From contig SMMW01000003.1 of assembly GCA_004794655.1 (NCBI GenBank), positions 2,852,001 to 2,916,000 on the forward strand: DNA of 64,000 nucleotides, written 5' to 3'. The translations under genes and the position numbers were made by a program. Positions 12,605 through 25,438 of the stretch are shown piece after piece (the stretch's first letter is position 1; every line of letters begins with the position of its first letter). A model generated the notes under the pieces. It saw only the letters and a list, made by a program, of their open reading frames with translations. It did not search any database and had not been told where the DNA came from. This stretch comes from Marisa cornuarietis (taxonomy: Eukaryota > Mollusca > Gastropoda > Architaenioglossa > Ampullariidae).

Positions 12605-13675
12605 GACGGCTGGTGACAAATCCTGGTGACACAGGATTGTTATTATCAGCAAAGGTCTGGTGACACAAGATTGTTATTGTCAGTATCACAGGTCTGGTGA
12701 CACAGGATTGTTATTGTCAGTATAACAGTTCTGGTGACTAGGATTGTTATTGTCTGTATCACAGGTCTGGTGACTAGGATTGTTATTGTCTGTATCACAG
12801 GTCTGGTGACTAGGATTGTTATTGTCTGTATCACAGGTCTGGTGACTAGGATTGTTATTGTCTGTATCACAGGTCTGGTGACTAGGATTGTTATTGTCTG
12901 TATCACAGGTCTGGTGACTAGGATTGTTATTGTCTGTATCACAGGTCTGGTGACTAGGATTGTTATTGTCTGTATCACAGGTCTGGTGACTATGATTGTT
13001 ATTGTCAGTATCACAGGTCTGGTGACACAGGATTGTTATTGTCAGTATCACAGTTCTGGTGACTAGGATTGTTATTGTCTGTATCACAGGTCTGGTGACT
13101 AGGATTGTTATTGTCTGTATCACAGGTCTGGTGACTAGGATTGTTATTGTCAGTATCACAGGTCTGGTGACTAGGATTGTTATTGTCAGTATCACAGTTC
13201 TGGTGACTAGGATTGTTATTGTCTGTATCACAGGTCTGGTGACTAGGATTGTTATTGTCAGTACCACAGGTCTGGTGACTAGGATTGTTATTGTCAGTAT
13301 CACAGGTCTGGTGACTAGGATTGTTATTGTCAGTATCACAGGTCTGGTGACACAGGATTGTTATTGTCAGTATCACAGGTCTGTTGACTAGGATTGTTAT
13401 TGTCAGTATCACAGGTCTGTTGACTAGGATTGTTATTGTCAGTATCACAGGTCTGGTGACACAGGATTGTTATTGTCAGTATGACAGGTCTGTTGACTAG
13501 GATTGTTATTGTCAGTATGACAGGTCTGTTGACTAGGATTGTTATTGTCAGTATGACAGGTCTGTTGACTAGGATTGTTATTGTCAGTATCACAGGTCTG
13601 GTGACACAGGATTGTTATTGTCAGTATCACATGTCTGGTGATTAGAATTGTTATTGTCAGTATCACAGGTCTGGC
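12605..13675 (+). repeat. 36/37-bp minisatellite, about 29 copies
   Basis: The unit is 36 bp, from one CTGGTGACTAGG to the next (for example 12731 to 12767). It contains GATTGTTATTGTC and GTATCACAGGT. A 37-bp variant reads GTGACACAGG instead of GTGACTAGG. Scattered substitutions (TCTG/TCAG before TATC; CTGGTG/CTGTTG; TATCAC/TATGAC) mark sub-blocks: the TCTG form dominates early (12.73-13.0 kb), the CTGTTG and TATGAC forms late (13.38-13.57 kb). Because 36 is a multiple of three, both strands carry long open frames with a 12-residue period. These are by-products of the repeat and broken by each 37-bp copy. Confidence 0.95.
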
Positions 13676-14307
13676 TGTACTTGTTCGATACTTGTTTATG
13701 GACATTACTATTATTACTTGTACCTTTTGTCCCGTAGATCGTCACTTAAAGTTTTACTTTTCCTTAAAACACAGTCTTCGTGAAAATTCTGCTGGCGGTT
13801 GTACTCAATGCTGTTAGTCTTTCACTCTCAGACTAAAGTTAGTTAAACTTACTAAACTGTATTTTTTAGTTTCTGGTTTTGCGTTATCACCGCTCGTGTC
13901 CCGTTTTTCCGTTGTAAAGTTCGAGATGGCTTCATCACTGCTAAACATTTCATCTCGTGTAGAAAATGTGTCAGGTATACACTATGCAAGATTTTCATGT
14001 GTCTGCTTCCTGGTTCAGTTCCTGGCATGTGCAGTCTGTCTTTCCTCTGTGATGTTGTAATGCTACTGTCGGTAGGTACAACAAACTTTTGAGAAAGATT
14101 AATAAAGATATATTATAAGTACAAACGAACAGATGTCTCTACATTCCTTTCATGTGTTTTTATTTTTTATTTTTTTTTTATTAATTTTTTTGAAGTGGCA
14201 ATTTCGGTTTTTATTTCTTTCATTCAGGGGGTGATATTTATTGATCTCTCAGAAACGATAGCATGGCTAGAGACGTTGACGGAAACGTAGGTGCGCTTGC
14301 TTTTATA

Positions 14308-14308
<1 letters not shown>

Positions 14309-14346
<38 letters not shown>

Positions 14347-14544
14347 CATGTCTTTATCTATATATACTCTTGTCTCTAAATGTGTGTGTGTGTGCGTATC
14401 TGTATATACATGCGTGTATGTCTTTATATATATACTCTTGTCTCTAAATGTGTGTGTGTGTGCGTATCTGTATATCCATGTGTGCATGTCTTTATGTATA
14501 TATGTTGTGTGCATGTCTTTATATATATGTGGTTGTCTCTAAAT

Positions 14545-14589
<45 letters not shown>
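14309..14589 (+). repeat. Tandem repeat of ~68 bp with internal (GT)n
   Basis: ATGTCTTTAT followed by an AT-alternating run, CTTGTCTCTAAATG and then (TG)n recurs at about 14349, 14417, 14486 (shortened) and 14513. The spacing of the complete copies is 68-69 bp. The array is flanked by longer (TG)n runs at 14309-14342 and 14545-14589. It seems to have grown by duplication of a unit that already contained a GT microsatellite. Confidence 0.85.
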
Positions 14590-14592
<3 letters not shown>

Positions 14593-17420
14593 CCGCGTAT
14601 TTCTATGCATGCGAGCATATCACTAGGTCGGTGGGCAGTGGTAAATGACTATATGTATGTGTTTTCAGTATGGTTATATTTTTTAACTGCACAGTTCTTA
14701 CCCTGTTTTCAGTATGTTGTTTATACTTCTGGATATGCAGCATTTTCTTATTTGTTTTTCTAAGACCTGCCTTCTGCCACTGAGTGTCAAGTCGTGAATG
14801 GTTGAAACAGAGGAAACTTCTAGACATATGTCTGTGTATTGTTGTCTGTTGAGGTCGCAGTGCTCCGTTGTCAGAGGTAGCAGTCAAAATATGCTCACGG
14901 GGTTGATTGGTTAGTTTCTCTTTCACAGTCGCGTCGGAAAGAAAGGAAGGGAGAAGGGCAGGAGAAGGAAGTTGTTTGGCTTGTGCCAGCACTAAGCGCA
15001 AGGAAATGGCCCAAAAAATCGTTTTGTGCGTATGCTGAAGAAATGGCCCAGGCTGGTAGTCCGCCGTTTTCTGTCTTTTTTTTTTCTTTTCGCATTTATG
15101 TTAAGTACTTGGTTCCACCTGTTGTAGCAAATAACCAAACGCCTTCCCTGTCTTCTCTGCTGGAGTCAGCACAGTTGTGAGTAAATGTTTTTCGTGAAGT
15201 GCCGCAGTAAAACTTGCATAAAGAGGTCTACACCCCTCGCTTCCGCATATTTATTTCTGTAGACACTTTGACAGTCTCAATGCGTGTGGAAAGAAAAATG
15301 CCATTTCTGGGTAGCAAAGTCACATAGTGATTGGGTAGAAGACCTATGGATGGGTTGCTTTGCTGAAGGTTAAAATACATTCTCTCGTCTCTAACCCCTC
15401 ACTCTTTTGTTTCTTCTCTCTGTGTGTATGTGGGGGAGGGGAGAGGAAAGGAGAAGATGTTTTCATTCAAGCCGAGTCGTGTTATTGTTTGACTATTTGC
15501 TGAGAACATTACCTCGTCTGCGCTCGTTCCTACGCAGGTTTTAAAGTACAGCTGGTACATCTCAAATAACAAAACACAAGAAGAGGACAGTTACTGAGTT
15601 TCCTACAGGAACGTGTAAGTGGGAAAGGAGGAAAAGACAGCAGAAATAAGGAGGCTCAGAAAGGAAAGATAATCCAACACCACTATTCATAAGAAAAAAA
15701 AAAAGAGAAAGACTCAATCGAGAAAAAGATGAAGACGCAGGAAGGAAAAATAAAATTAGCGAAAACTGGAATTTTCGAGTTTTAGTATCTGTTAGGCTGA
15801 TTAATTACCCCTGGATAAATCCTCTCACTTCTGCTTGCCTGGTGTTTTGCCGACAAGCGTGCAGGCAAGTCGCTCCGGAAAGAGATTTTCAACTCTCACA
15901 CTGCGCATGCTCGCATGAAGCTAATTCACCGGCAAGAGGCGGCGTAGCTGCTTTCCTTGATGTGCACCTGACTGGCACGGCTCCACACGACAGCTTCTAC
16001 CAGAGGCGGGTCTGTAAAACCTGCTAACGCCTATCGTTGCTCGGCCTCATCTGTCCGTGTGGCGGTGCAGCTATTAACGAACCTGTCAGAGATCAGGCAC
16101 ACAGGGGGAGTAAGCTAACAGTTTGCCTAGTTCTCCCCCCCCTGGCGTCAACGGGCTAAGGAGAGGAGGTGGCAGAGATATTTTGACTGAATATCGAAAA
16201 AGACAGTAAAATTCAGCTAAATTTTCCATCATATTTATAGTATTCGTGGCAGTGCTAAGAGTGATCTGATCTTGAAAAAAATGAAAATTGTTGTTTAAAT
16301 GGTGTTTATGGAGGTTGTAGAAAATTTGGCGGGAAGGGAAAGGAAAATAATAAAGAAGTAACTGAATGAAAGGACACCCAAAAAGTTATCATGCTGGTTG
16401 TCCTGGAACATTTCTTTTAGAGTAAACCACAAACGTTTGATTTGTGGAAAAGATTTTATAGATGAACAAGTTCGCTGTATCATTAAGCGAAATTCACACT
16501 TTAGGAACGGGTGCATTTTTAGTTAGAACAGGTTATGAATTAATACCTACCTCCCTTAAACTACAGCTTGCAAATAAAATGTAAAGCACATTAAAAAAAC
16601 AACAAAAAATGAGGCATAAACGAACTGTTGAGTTATGTTGGAAGAACAGTCTAGAACACTTGTTTGACAGGGTTGTATCTGTTTTTTAATTATTTTTTTT
16701 AGGGGGGGATGAGGGTGAGGAAGAGTTGGGTCTGGGGATCTGAAAGCATCCGCAGTATTTAGGCTGAACGACCCAATCAGACAAGTGTTCTGTCTGGAAG
16801 CAGGGAGAGCAGAAAACACGAGTTTCTCAAACCCAGTAGTAGACTGCACTCATTACCCTCACATTACACACATTACCCGGTTACAATGTTTCCTTGAACA
16901 CACAGTCAGGATGTTTGGTTGACAGGCAGTCAGGGTGTGTAATACGGTGTACATAACATTTTACTAACCATGAGAGAGGTTGAAAAACCGTCAAAAAGTT
17001 TGTTTTTAAAATCACCAGAGTTTTCTCTGGAAATATTCATTAATAATCCACACATGGCCGATAAGAGACGGGGTGGGGGTGTGTGTGAGGAGAGGAAGGT
17101 AAATTTTACCCGCATTACCATATATTCGTTAATAAGTAATTACCGAACTTCTTTAATAGTGAGACGGGGCTCCATGGCATGCAGATGTCAAGAGAATCAT
17201 TTAAGACATGGGAATCTGCTTACAGACAGCTGTGTAAATAGAACCAGCATCATATGCCAGCGTGGAATTTGTTTTTCCCGAGGCATAGATAAGGACAGTG
17301 CAAAGGACTATATATATTTATATCTTACTACTGGACCGTGAAGAGGATTCTTTAGACAGATTTAAGGTGAAAGCTTTAAGACAGGGACTGGTACGAGGTT
17401 CTGTGTAAGCAAAACAATAG

Positions 17421-17455
<35 letters not shown>
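17421..17455 (+). repeat. (CAGC)n microsatellite
   Basis: Nearly nine perfect copies of CAGC/AGCC in an otherwise AT-rich stretch. Confidence 0.92.
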
Positions 17456-18283
17456 ACGGCTGATAATGAGCATGTACATGAATAGCCTGATAACAGTCTG
17501 TTTAAGAGTCTGACAGGTTTCTCTGAGCCGTGACTTGCCTACTTCCATACAACCACACACACACACACAGCTTTTGCATCACAGTGTCTGCAGAAAATGA
17601 AGAAATGAAGGGACACAGACTTATCAAGTAATAGGAACTTATTTTTTTTAAACCATTTTCGTCTAGACTGTGCATTAATTTAATATAGGACCTTCCTAAC
17701 AAGGAATTTTCTCCCGTGAGAAAACTGAATGTTTAAATATAAATATCACGGACCTTCAGTCAGTGGATAAGTGTCTTTCATTCGTTGCCTCTTTGCTCTA
17801 TTATACGAGTGACCAATCGTAACAAACCCTACAAACGAGGGCTTTCGCTTCCGTTTTCTGTCAAAACGGCGGATCTTCCTCAAGTAGAAGAAATGTTAGA
17901 AGTGAGTAATTAAACTTTTATGTCACCAGAACCTTGTTAAAGAAGATTGATTGCAAAATAAACAGTATTTTCTGTAAAATGTATTCTGCTTGTTTATAGA
18001 AAACGCATTTAGATTTTTCGACAATTTTATAAAATAAAAACATCGTCACAACAGATGCTATTGACTTGTTTTACCACTCACAATTAAAAAACATTTTTAA
18101 TTTTTTTGGAAACATTTGTATAGATTGTTCTGTCACGAAAACAAAACACCTACTTTAAGAATTTATTTGAGGTATGCAAACAAAGAACCGGAAACACGAG
18201 GCCTGTCCAAAGGAAAGCCGAGACTTACACCGGACATCAACCTGAGTCGCTTATGCAGTAATGAAGGTCCGCGATAAATACTT

Positions 18284-18337
18284 TGTGTGTGTGTGTGTGT
18301 GTGTGTTTGTGTGTGTGTGTGCATGTATGTGTGTGTA
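18284..18337 (+). repeat. Interrupted (GT)n microsatellite
   Basis: GT dinucleotides interrupted by TTTG, GCAT and TAC. Low-complexity Cys/Val frames across it are artefacts. Confidence 0.9.
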
Positions 18338-19433
18338 CGTGTATTTTAGTTCGAGACCATCAGCTCCCCACCATGTCATTCTTCCTGCCGCCACAGCGCA
18401 ATACCCTCAGCGCTGAAACATTTTTTCCCGTCAGAACAACTGCCAGTTCGCACTGTTTTACAGTCCTGAGACTATCTCTTGTCTAGATTTGTTTCGGAAC
18501 ATAAAATACAGTAATTTAAAGACGGCATACGAACTTGAAAGAGCTACTCACCCCCTGATGGTCTGCTGACAGGCAGAATTCTCAGACATAAGGGAAGCAG
18601 TTTCGGTTACAGTGCCTGGATAAAGGCGCCGCCATAAGGGTTTGGAAAATGACTAAGACTATAAAATGCCTTGAAGTTTTAGCCCAGGAGGTCGCACACC
18701 CACATATAAGCACGCTTCACAGATGGAAAGTGTTCATACAGTGCCCAAAGGGAAGTCATCCACCTTAGTACGACCCTCGGAGAAAGGTATAACATTGTAA
18801 GTGCTCTCCAAAAAAGACAGGGACTGTTATCCTCCGTCTGTATGTAATAGACATGAAACAGGTGAACCTTGAAGTACAATTCGGCATTTTACGACATCAT
18901 AATAAAACTTTAGTCTGCAGTTTCTCGTGAGGAAAGTTTAGAGCTAATTCAAACCACCACCGACAAAGGAAACTAGGAAGAGAAGCATTAAAACTCCATA
19001 CGTCTTCTATTTCCGGGTTTAGCTCATGGGTGGTAGTCTTAAAGATAATGTCTACCCTGGGTGTGTGTCACAGAGTGCTTTGTCAAGGGTTGCTATCATG
19101 GTGGATACAACTCTCGCTTCGCCAAGTCTGATTGAGTCAGATTGAAGCGATGTCAGTTTAGATGCTTTGTAAGAGAAAAGTATGAGGACAATTCCACGTC
19201 TACGTATTCTAGTAGAATTATAACTTGTCGGGTGTGACCTTTTCTTTAGGAAGGAGCAGGGATGGTGGGCCTATTCTTCAATCACTGTGTAAACGTTCTA
19301 AATCTATGATTTCCCGCTGCACTTCGGCCATAGCTCCGTAGCACTTTAGGGTGTTGTCAGGTATTATTGTTATTAGTTATTGATTAAGCTTACATTTTAT
19401 AAGGATTAATGTGGAAGAACGAAAGAGCGTGAA

Positions 19434-19494
19434 TGACGTCAGTTATTCGGATGACGTGTTTGAGTGATGTAAAAAAGTGAAGGAAATGACGTGA
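19434..19494. promoter_or_regulatory. Cluster of CRE-like motifs
   Basis: A palindromic cAMP-response element TGACGTCA lies at 19434-19441. It is followed by the near-CREs TGACGTGT at 19452-19459 and TGACGTGA at 19487-19494, with TGATGTAA between them at about 19465. bZIP factors of the CREB/ATF family bind such sites. The DNA just downstream (19.5-19.65 kb) is richer in G and CpG than its surroundings. I see no TATA box or confident first exon, so function is inferred from motif density only. Confidence 0.3.
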
Positions 19495-22400
19495 GGGAGA
19501 GCGCGAGGAGCTGTTAGTCAGGTAGGAGAAGAGAGAGTGTTTACGACGGAAAGACAAGTAGGGTAGGAATTAAAAGATAATTCAGGCTCCGTGTATGTGT
19601 TGAAAGGATTGAGAGACTGATACACTGCGCGGTGGTCGTGACAGGTGTTGAATTCTTTTTCCTCTTTTTTGTATGAGAAAAAGTGAAAAGCAAAACATTG
19701 TGAGCTCTGGTCATTTATGCGATGATGCGCTGAGCGAACTCATTGTCAATGTTTAATGCTGCGGAATGAGGTTCCGTGGGAGGTCTACCAACAATAGGAT
19801 TTTTTCCACGTGTTTTCAGCTCCATCTGCGTTTTGAAATGGTTTGCTCAAAGATTTCTGGCGGATCAGACAAGAGAAAGGCAAGTCGTTGAAGCAAGTTT
19901 CACCCTCCCCACCCGTCCAGACGCCGGAAACATGGACCCCGGTCTATTTTGGACCTCACTCCGCGCCAACACGATTTTTGCTTGATCTTTAAATCCACCC
20001 GTGGTTTGTTTCTTGCGGCTCCACTACCTGAAACTTACCTGGCGTGCAAAAACCACCGGTGCCCCTGCTCGCCTGACCGCCAAATACCAGCGCACCTGAA
20101 CGGTAACTCTAGTTCGGCCTGGCGTGGTATGGCGGCCAAGGAAAGACAATCTCTTTCCGAGTTGCCGCCCCGCTTGAGCTGCGTGGAGTCAACCGTAGAC
20201 ACCTTGTGAAAACTTTGCAAAAGTTATGAGCTTAGCAGAAGTGCCAGACTTCCCACCTCCCCTCCCCGCCTCCCCGCGACTTCTAAGGAGACTGCTTCAA
20301 CATGTCTTTCTTTCTTTCTTTTTCAAGCGACAATAGTCCAGCTTTGCTTTTTTTTCTCCATTATAATTGTCTAGTTTGTTTAGAGGATGTGGACGAAATC
20401 CTTAATTGCACTATGTTGTGCAGAAAACTCTGATTTATACATGAATGTGGCTGTGAACTGTCTGCATAAACCGTCTCAAGACAAGTTAAAAACCTGACTT
20501 TTTCTTTGAAGGAGATTTATACCACATTCCTTTGTTTGAACGGATGTCAGCCGCCTCGCATAATTTTTGTGTTTGAAGGGAGGTAGTTGTTTTGCTATGA
20601 AAGCCACGTGCATTTTGAAGCACATGAAACATTGAGTACCGTATGTTGGAAAGTCGAGTGAACACTGTGGCAGCCACCAAATAATAAAATATCAAAGATG
20701 CATACTAATATAAGCAGCAAAAACTATTTTTAAAAATTCCAGGTTGGGTCTGAATTGTCGCAAGTTCTTCACCCTGTAGTCTCTACCCTGGTAAGTGTTT
20801 AAACGGGTGGTTCGCTTTGTCTTAAACTGTTGGTTAGTTTGTAGTCTTATTAGCACAAAGCCCTGAGCTCGCATCTAAACAGCTGCGCTGGATAAATGTA
20901 TTATGATGGTTATTTTATTTAAGTTGAAGGTAATTGATCTTGAAGATGGTACCGATGACCAAATAAATAAATAGAAGAACTAAATACAATGACATCTAGT
21001 AAACAGATCAAGAACGATGTATAGAAGAGACGAACACTGAAATAATATGCCAGCGGAAGGGGTGGAGGAGGTGGATTTGGTGGCGAGACAGAGAGGAAAA
21101 ACAAACTGCAACAAATATGACGAAGTAACAATGCACAGGAATCTGCTAGAGAAAGCTGGGAAAAGGTAAATGATACACAACCGATTTTTTTTTTTTTTTT
21201 TGCATATAGGTGCTACCCTTGGAGGCATTGTGTCCTGTACTCTACTGCGCTTTCTTTGAGGGTCAGAGCTGCAGGGCTTTGTCTTGTATCAGCTGTTACT
21301 GGCAGGTTTGAGATGTTAGCAGACAATCCGAACCAAATCAGAAAGAATAGAAAATATAGATAATATCTGTATTCTCTCTGACCGAATGTAGATAGTTGCA
21401 AATGAAAAATATAATTTTCAGAACAAGAATAACAAGAAAGAAGAAAGAATGAAAAAAGAAGAAGATAGAAAGTATGTAATGAATGAATAAATGACATTTC
21501 TATCTCATACAAAGGGAGACTATGCTGACATTATATTTGAGACCTTTAGTTTTATAAAGGAAAACGACTGACACGAATGGAAATCACGGAGGATGTGAGA
21601 GCTGAAAGTTTTCTACTGTCTTCCGATCTACTTTCTTCCTACTCTCTCCCACTTTTTCCCTCGTAAGTTTGTCGACTGGTCCAGAATAATGGCGAAGTTG
21701 AAGAGTTCTGTCCCCTTCTAGACGAAGCCGTAAGCGATCCAGTTTATTTATTGGTGCAGTGAAAACGTTTTAGCACCTTTGGCAGTCAATACCCGTTCCT
21801 CTTTAGCGAGGGTTTAGACAGGAAATAGCAGACACTAACGTAGTCATTGAAAAGAAAGTAATAAAAAGCAAGGATATGGTAGATCTAGTTGAAAGATGAG
21901 GAGGAGAGACACACACACACAGAGGGAGAATATTTCTAGAATGATCCGCTTCAACTGAAATAGGGGGGAGTCTTTTTCGGTTTCTTTCCCTTCTTTTCAG
22001 TTCTTTTAACCATCTTTTTGGTTTCTTTCTCTCCTCTCTTTCTCCCTCTCTCGCAAAGACTAACACACGCACACACAAGGCACACGCGTGCACTGATACG
22101 ACTCGTAGGCAACAGAGAGTGGAGTATGCAAGGGACATAACCCTAAATGCTCTTCTGAGTCCCATGATACCTCCAACACCTTTGATGTAGACTCGTATGG
22201 TGATGCGCAAGATTAGGAAGACTTTGGTGAAAAGCCTTCAGCCGAAGGCCACCGGTGCTTCTTCAAACAGACCCGGTAACACGACGACAGTGTATAATTC
22301 CAGGCGAGCGTGGCCTCCCCTTTTGTTCCGACAGCTTGAGGACTGAGGCATGAATCAGAGCCACCACAGACCGAATAAACGGTGGTAATAGGTTTCAGAC

Positions 22401-23783
22401 GTGAACTTCTTAAGTGTCTTAACATATAGAAATGACCCCTGCACTAACTAAAATAAAAGACTGATAGAAATGCATGAACAAATAGACGGAGTTATTTTCA
22501 GTTCAAAGATTCCAGAGCCAACAACAGTCAACGGTCTTTCTTTCTCTCTCTCTCAATCATTTATACATACATATATGCGTGGATAGTTTAAAAAGTGTGT
22601 GTGTGTGTGGGTGTGTGTGTGAAGTAGGAGACACAAGTAAGGATGCTTTTCGGTCTTTCTAACAACCTCCGCTATCTAAATTCCGAACGCAGCTCACAGA
22701 CTAATTACAAAAAAATAAGCCTTCGAAATAAGACGGTGACAAATGTGGAGGGTATTATGTCACAAAATAAGCACGACTACTTGTTACATAATATTATATT
22801 TGTCAGGCAATTTTTTGTAAGCAGTCGCTGATCAAAAAAGGGTCCGCACCGTTAAGGAAGGCGACTGCAACTGCTTTGTGTTTGCAGCATCACGAGCGGT
22901 AGAAGCTGCTATTCCTCAGTATTCTCTCTCTCCCCCCCACCCACCAACTCTCACTCTTTTTGGTATTTTTTTTCTTGTTTTTTGCTCTCATTCATGTTTT
23001 GCAAGTAATTTCTTGGCTCATCGGCGAACGCAGGCTTGTTTCGGTATGGCTGCAACATCTGCGACATTTCTTTCACTCGTCTGCGCTATCATCGCTTGCA
23101 GCTCCGACACTTCATGCGCAGCGAGCTACTGGCCTGTGCCTTCTGATGCTCCCCGTCCACTCTCACTTCCTCCATTCTTCTCCCTACTTCCCCCAAGAAA
23201 ACCGATAAAAATAAATAAAAAAAATTATTGCGAGAAGAAAAGGAGGATGAGCAGCAGAAGAAATTGGGGAGGGGGTGGAGTAAGGAGGGCTTACTACTGA
23301 TACACGCGGTGCTTATCATTGCTGACGTGTATCTTGCAGGAATCCGTCACAAGGCTTGGGCGCTCGTATCCCATAAAGCCTTTTGCCCCAAAGACTTCCC
23401 GACAGCGGCACGGGCCGCATCATCATAGACCGCTATCATCTTCAGCAAATCAAGAACAACACTGTATCTTCATCCCTCTGCCCTCTTTGTCTTCAGCATC
23501 ACGTGACAGATATCGCGCTACGAGCTGCCCACTGTGATCTGTGACTAACCCTCGGCCATGATCATCAGCGCAGAACGCTCGTGCATTCGTTTCAACACGT
23601 GATAAATATTTCCCGGGGGTGTCGGTACCCGTGCCCGATGACAGCTGCGCTAGAGACTCTCGACTGCCATAAAAAAATGTATGAACACGTAAGACTGAAC
23701 CCGCGCCCCTGTGCGCAGAATACACAACATCCATCAAAGAAAATGAGTTTCATCAGTCACGGACCACACGGAGAGAGGCTTCT

Positions 23784-23796
23784 GCCGCCATGTTGG
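23784..23796. promoter_or_regulatory. YY1-like GCCGCCATGTTGG motif
   Basis: The sequence matches the core of the metazoan YY1 site (GCCGCCATNTTG), which often overlaps start codons of housekeeping genes. On the minus strand it reads CCAACATGGCGGC, a good start context, but that frame closes after 12 codons without a clear donor. A single motif in a GC-richer patch is weak evidence. Confidence 0.2.
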
Positions 23797-24944
23797 ATGT
23801 CCCGGACTGAGCGAAATCTTTGCTTCCTGGCTCGCGTTCACTGAAAAGATGCGCGCATCAGGTGTGTTCTCGCTGTGCTTTAAGGGTATGTGTATATTTT
23901 TGATGCGCAGAGTTGTAGACTGTCGCTTTAGGAAGAAAACGTAGATCCTTGACAGAGCGTAAACAAACTTCTCCGAACTGGAAAGTTCAAAGAGAAGACA
24001 ACTCTGTTGGCATGTTCCACCCTTGGAAGACCAAACAACCGGCGGAGATAACGATAGCCAGTTATACAAAAGTGAAAATATCAAAGGGAGGTACTCACAA
24101 ATCCGAGATAATGTATGATAAAAGAGAAAAAAAGGGGAAGGGGATGAACTAGGTGGTGGAGAGGAAAATGGAGAGAAAGGAGGATACAGACGAAAATCTG
24201 AGAGAGTGGAGGAGAGACGAACAGTGCCTGTGACGTCCATGGGGCGTTCCTATGACGTCAGCGCGACCTCACTCATCTGGCGACCGTTGGAAAAAAACCG
24301 TTGGACGATCCGAAAAGTCCATAAAGCGGGATGAGGGGACGTGGGACGTGGCGTGGAATAATTTTGTTCAAATGGAATTTCGCGAAATAAGCGTTCTCGG
24401 CCGTGGAAACAATCTCTTTAATGCCATTAATGACTGCCGCTACTTAATGTCCGAGATGTTTTATTTTGTGTCTGTAATCATGCATCGAGCGGATTGGATT
24501 TATATGCACGTGCAACTGCTTGTCGTTTCACTCACGCACGTGCGACGGGCGCGCACTAACTCCCTTTCGTATTGCGTGCAAATCCTCACAATCATTACAA
24601 ATATGAACATGTGTGAAAAACGATGTCTTTTTAAAACGTCCGACAAGGCTATTAAAGAAGACAAGGAACTGCACTCCTTAGAAACAAAAACGTTTTCTCG
24701 TGGGCGCGTGCACGCACACACACACACACACACAGTTTCAGATTGGAGGAAAATTCAATCTATTAATGACGAGGCGGAGACGGATGTTTTGGATGTGCCA
24801 GATTGTGATTCGCATGTCACGAGCCAAGTTCCTCGTGCAATTGTAGCGCCGCGCGCACTGTAAACACCATTTGCCGAGAGTTTCAATTAACGGCAGCTGG
24901 AAAACACGACACGCACATGCGCACGCACACATGCACACGCAAAT

Positions 24945-24947
<3 letters not shown>

Positions 24948-25003
<56 letters not shown>
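24948..25003 (+). repeat. (CA)n microsatellite
   Basis: About 28 uninterrupted AC/CA dinucleotides, preceded by a degenerate CA/GC-rich stretch with many CACGCACA-type variants. Confidence 0.95.
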
Positions 25004-25004
<1 letters not shown>

Positions 25005-25379
25005 CAACCTTTCTAGATACAAAAAACCTGTCGTTTACACACTCACAGGCACGCGCGCCTAGATGCGCACTCATGCAAGCAGACGCAGAGCCGCAGATAG
25101 TTTGACATACAACAAATCCAAACATGTAGGAAGCTTCTTTTCGTTTTGAGTACGCGCATGGGCTTGGAGGTCTTTTGTTTATATAGTTCTTCGGTCTGGG
25201 CAACAACTGTTTTTCCCTAATTAAACAATGTTTTCGCAGACCAGTGGCACTGGCAAGAAGGAAGAACATTTCAGGCCGACCTTAGCGAGAGAGGAAAGAC
25301 CGAGGCTGTTTCTTTCTCCGATAGAGATACCGATCTCTGTGGATGCTTAGATAGGGTTCTAATTGCTGAAAGTGTGCGT

Positions 25380-25381
<2 letters not shown>

Positions 25382-25438
<57 letters not shown>
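25382..25438 (+). repeat. (CA)n microsatellite
   Basis: About 28 uninterrupted dinucleotides, less than 400 bp from the previous (CA)n array. The short distance makes the pair prone to misassembly or unequal exchange. Confidence 0.95.

Larger units (their letters stand above)
13676..19433. other. Non-coding region with GT-rich and tetranucleotide repeats
   Basis: Apart from the listed 14.3-kb and 17.4-kb arrays and a (GT)n tract at 18.28 kb, I see no gene or RNA. The sequence is AT-rich with homopolymer runs. Frames up to about 130 codons are low complexity or begin at non-ATG codons. Confidence 0.55.

Noticed and set aside
12686..13339. 217-codon ORF on - with 12-residue periodicity
   Set aside because: A by-product of the 36-bp minisatellite; every 37-bp copy shifts the frame.
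24252..24863. 203-codon ORF on +, the longest ATG frame outside the LINE and repeats
   Set aside because: No domain, signal or splice support; it runs through a (CA)n tract (His-Thr run) and its composition drifts along its length.
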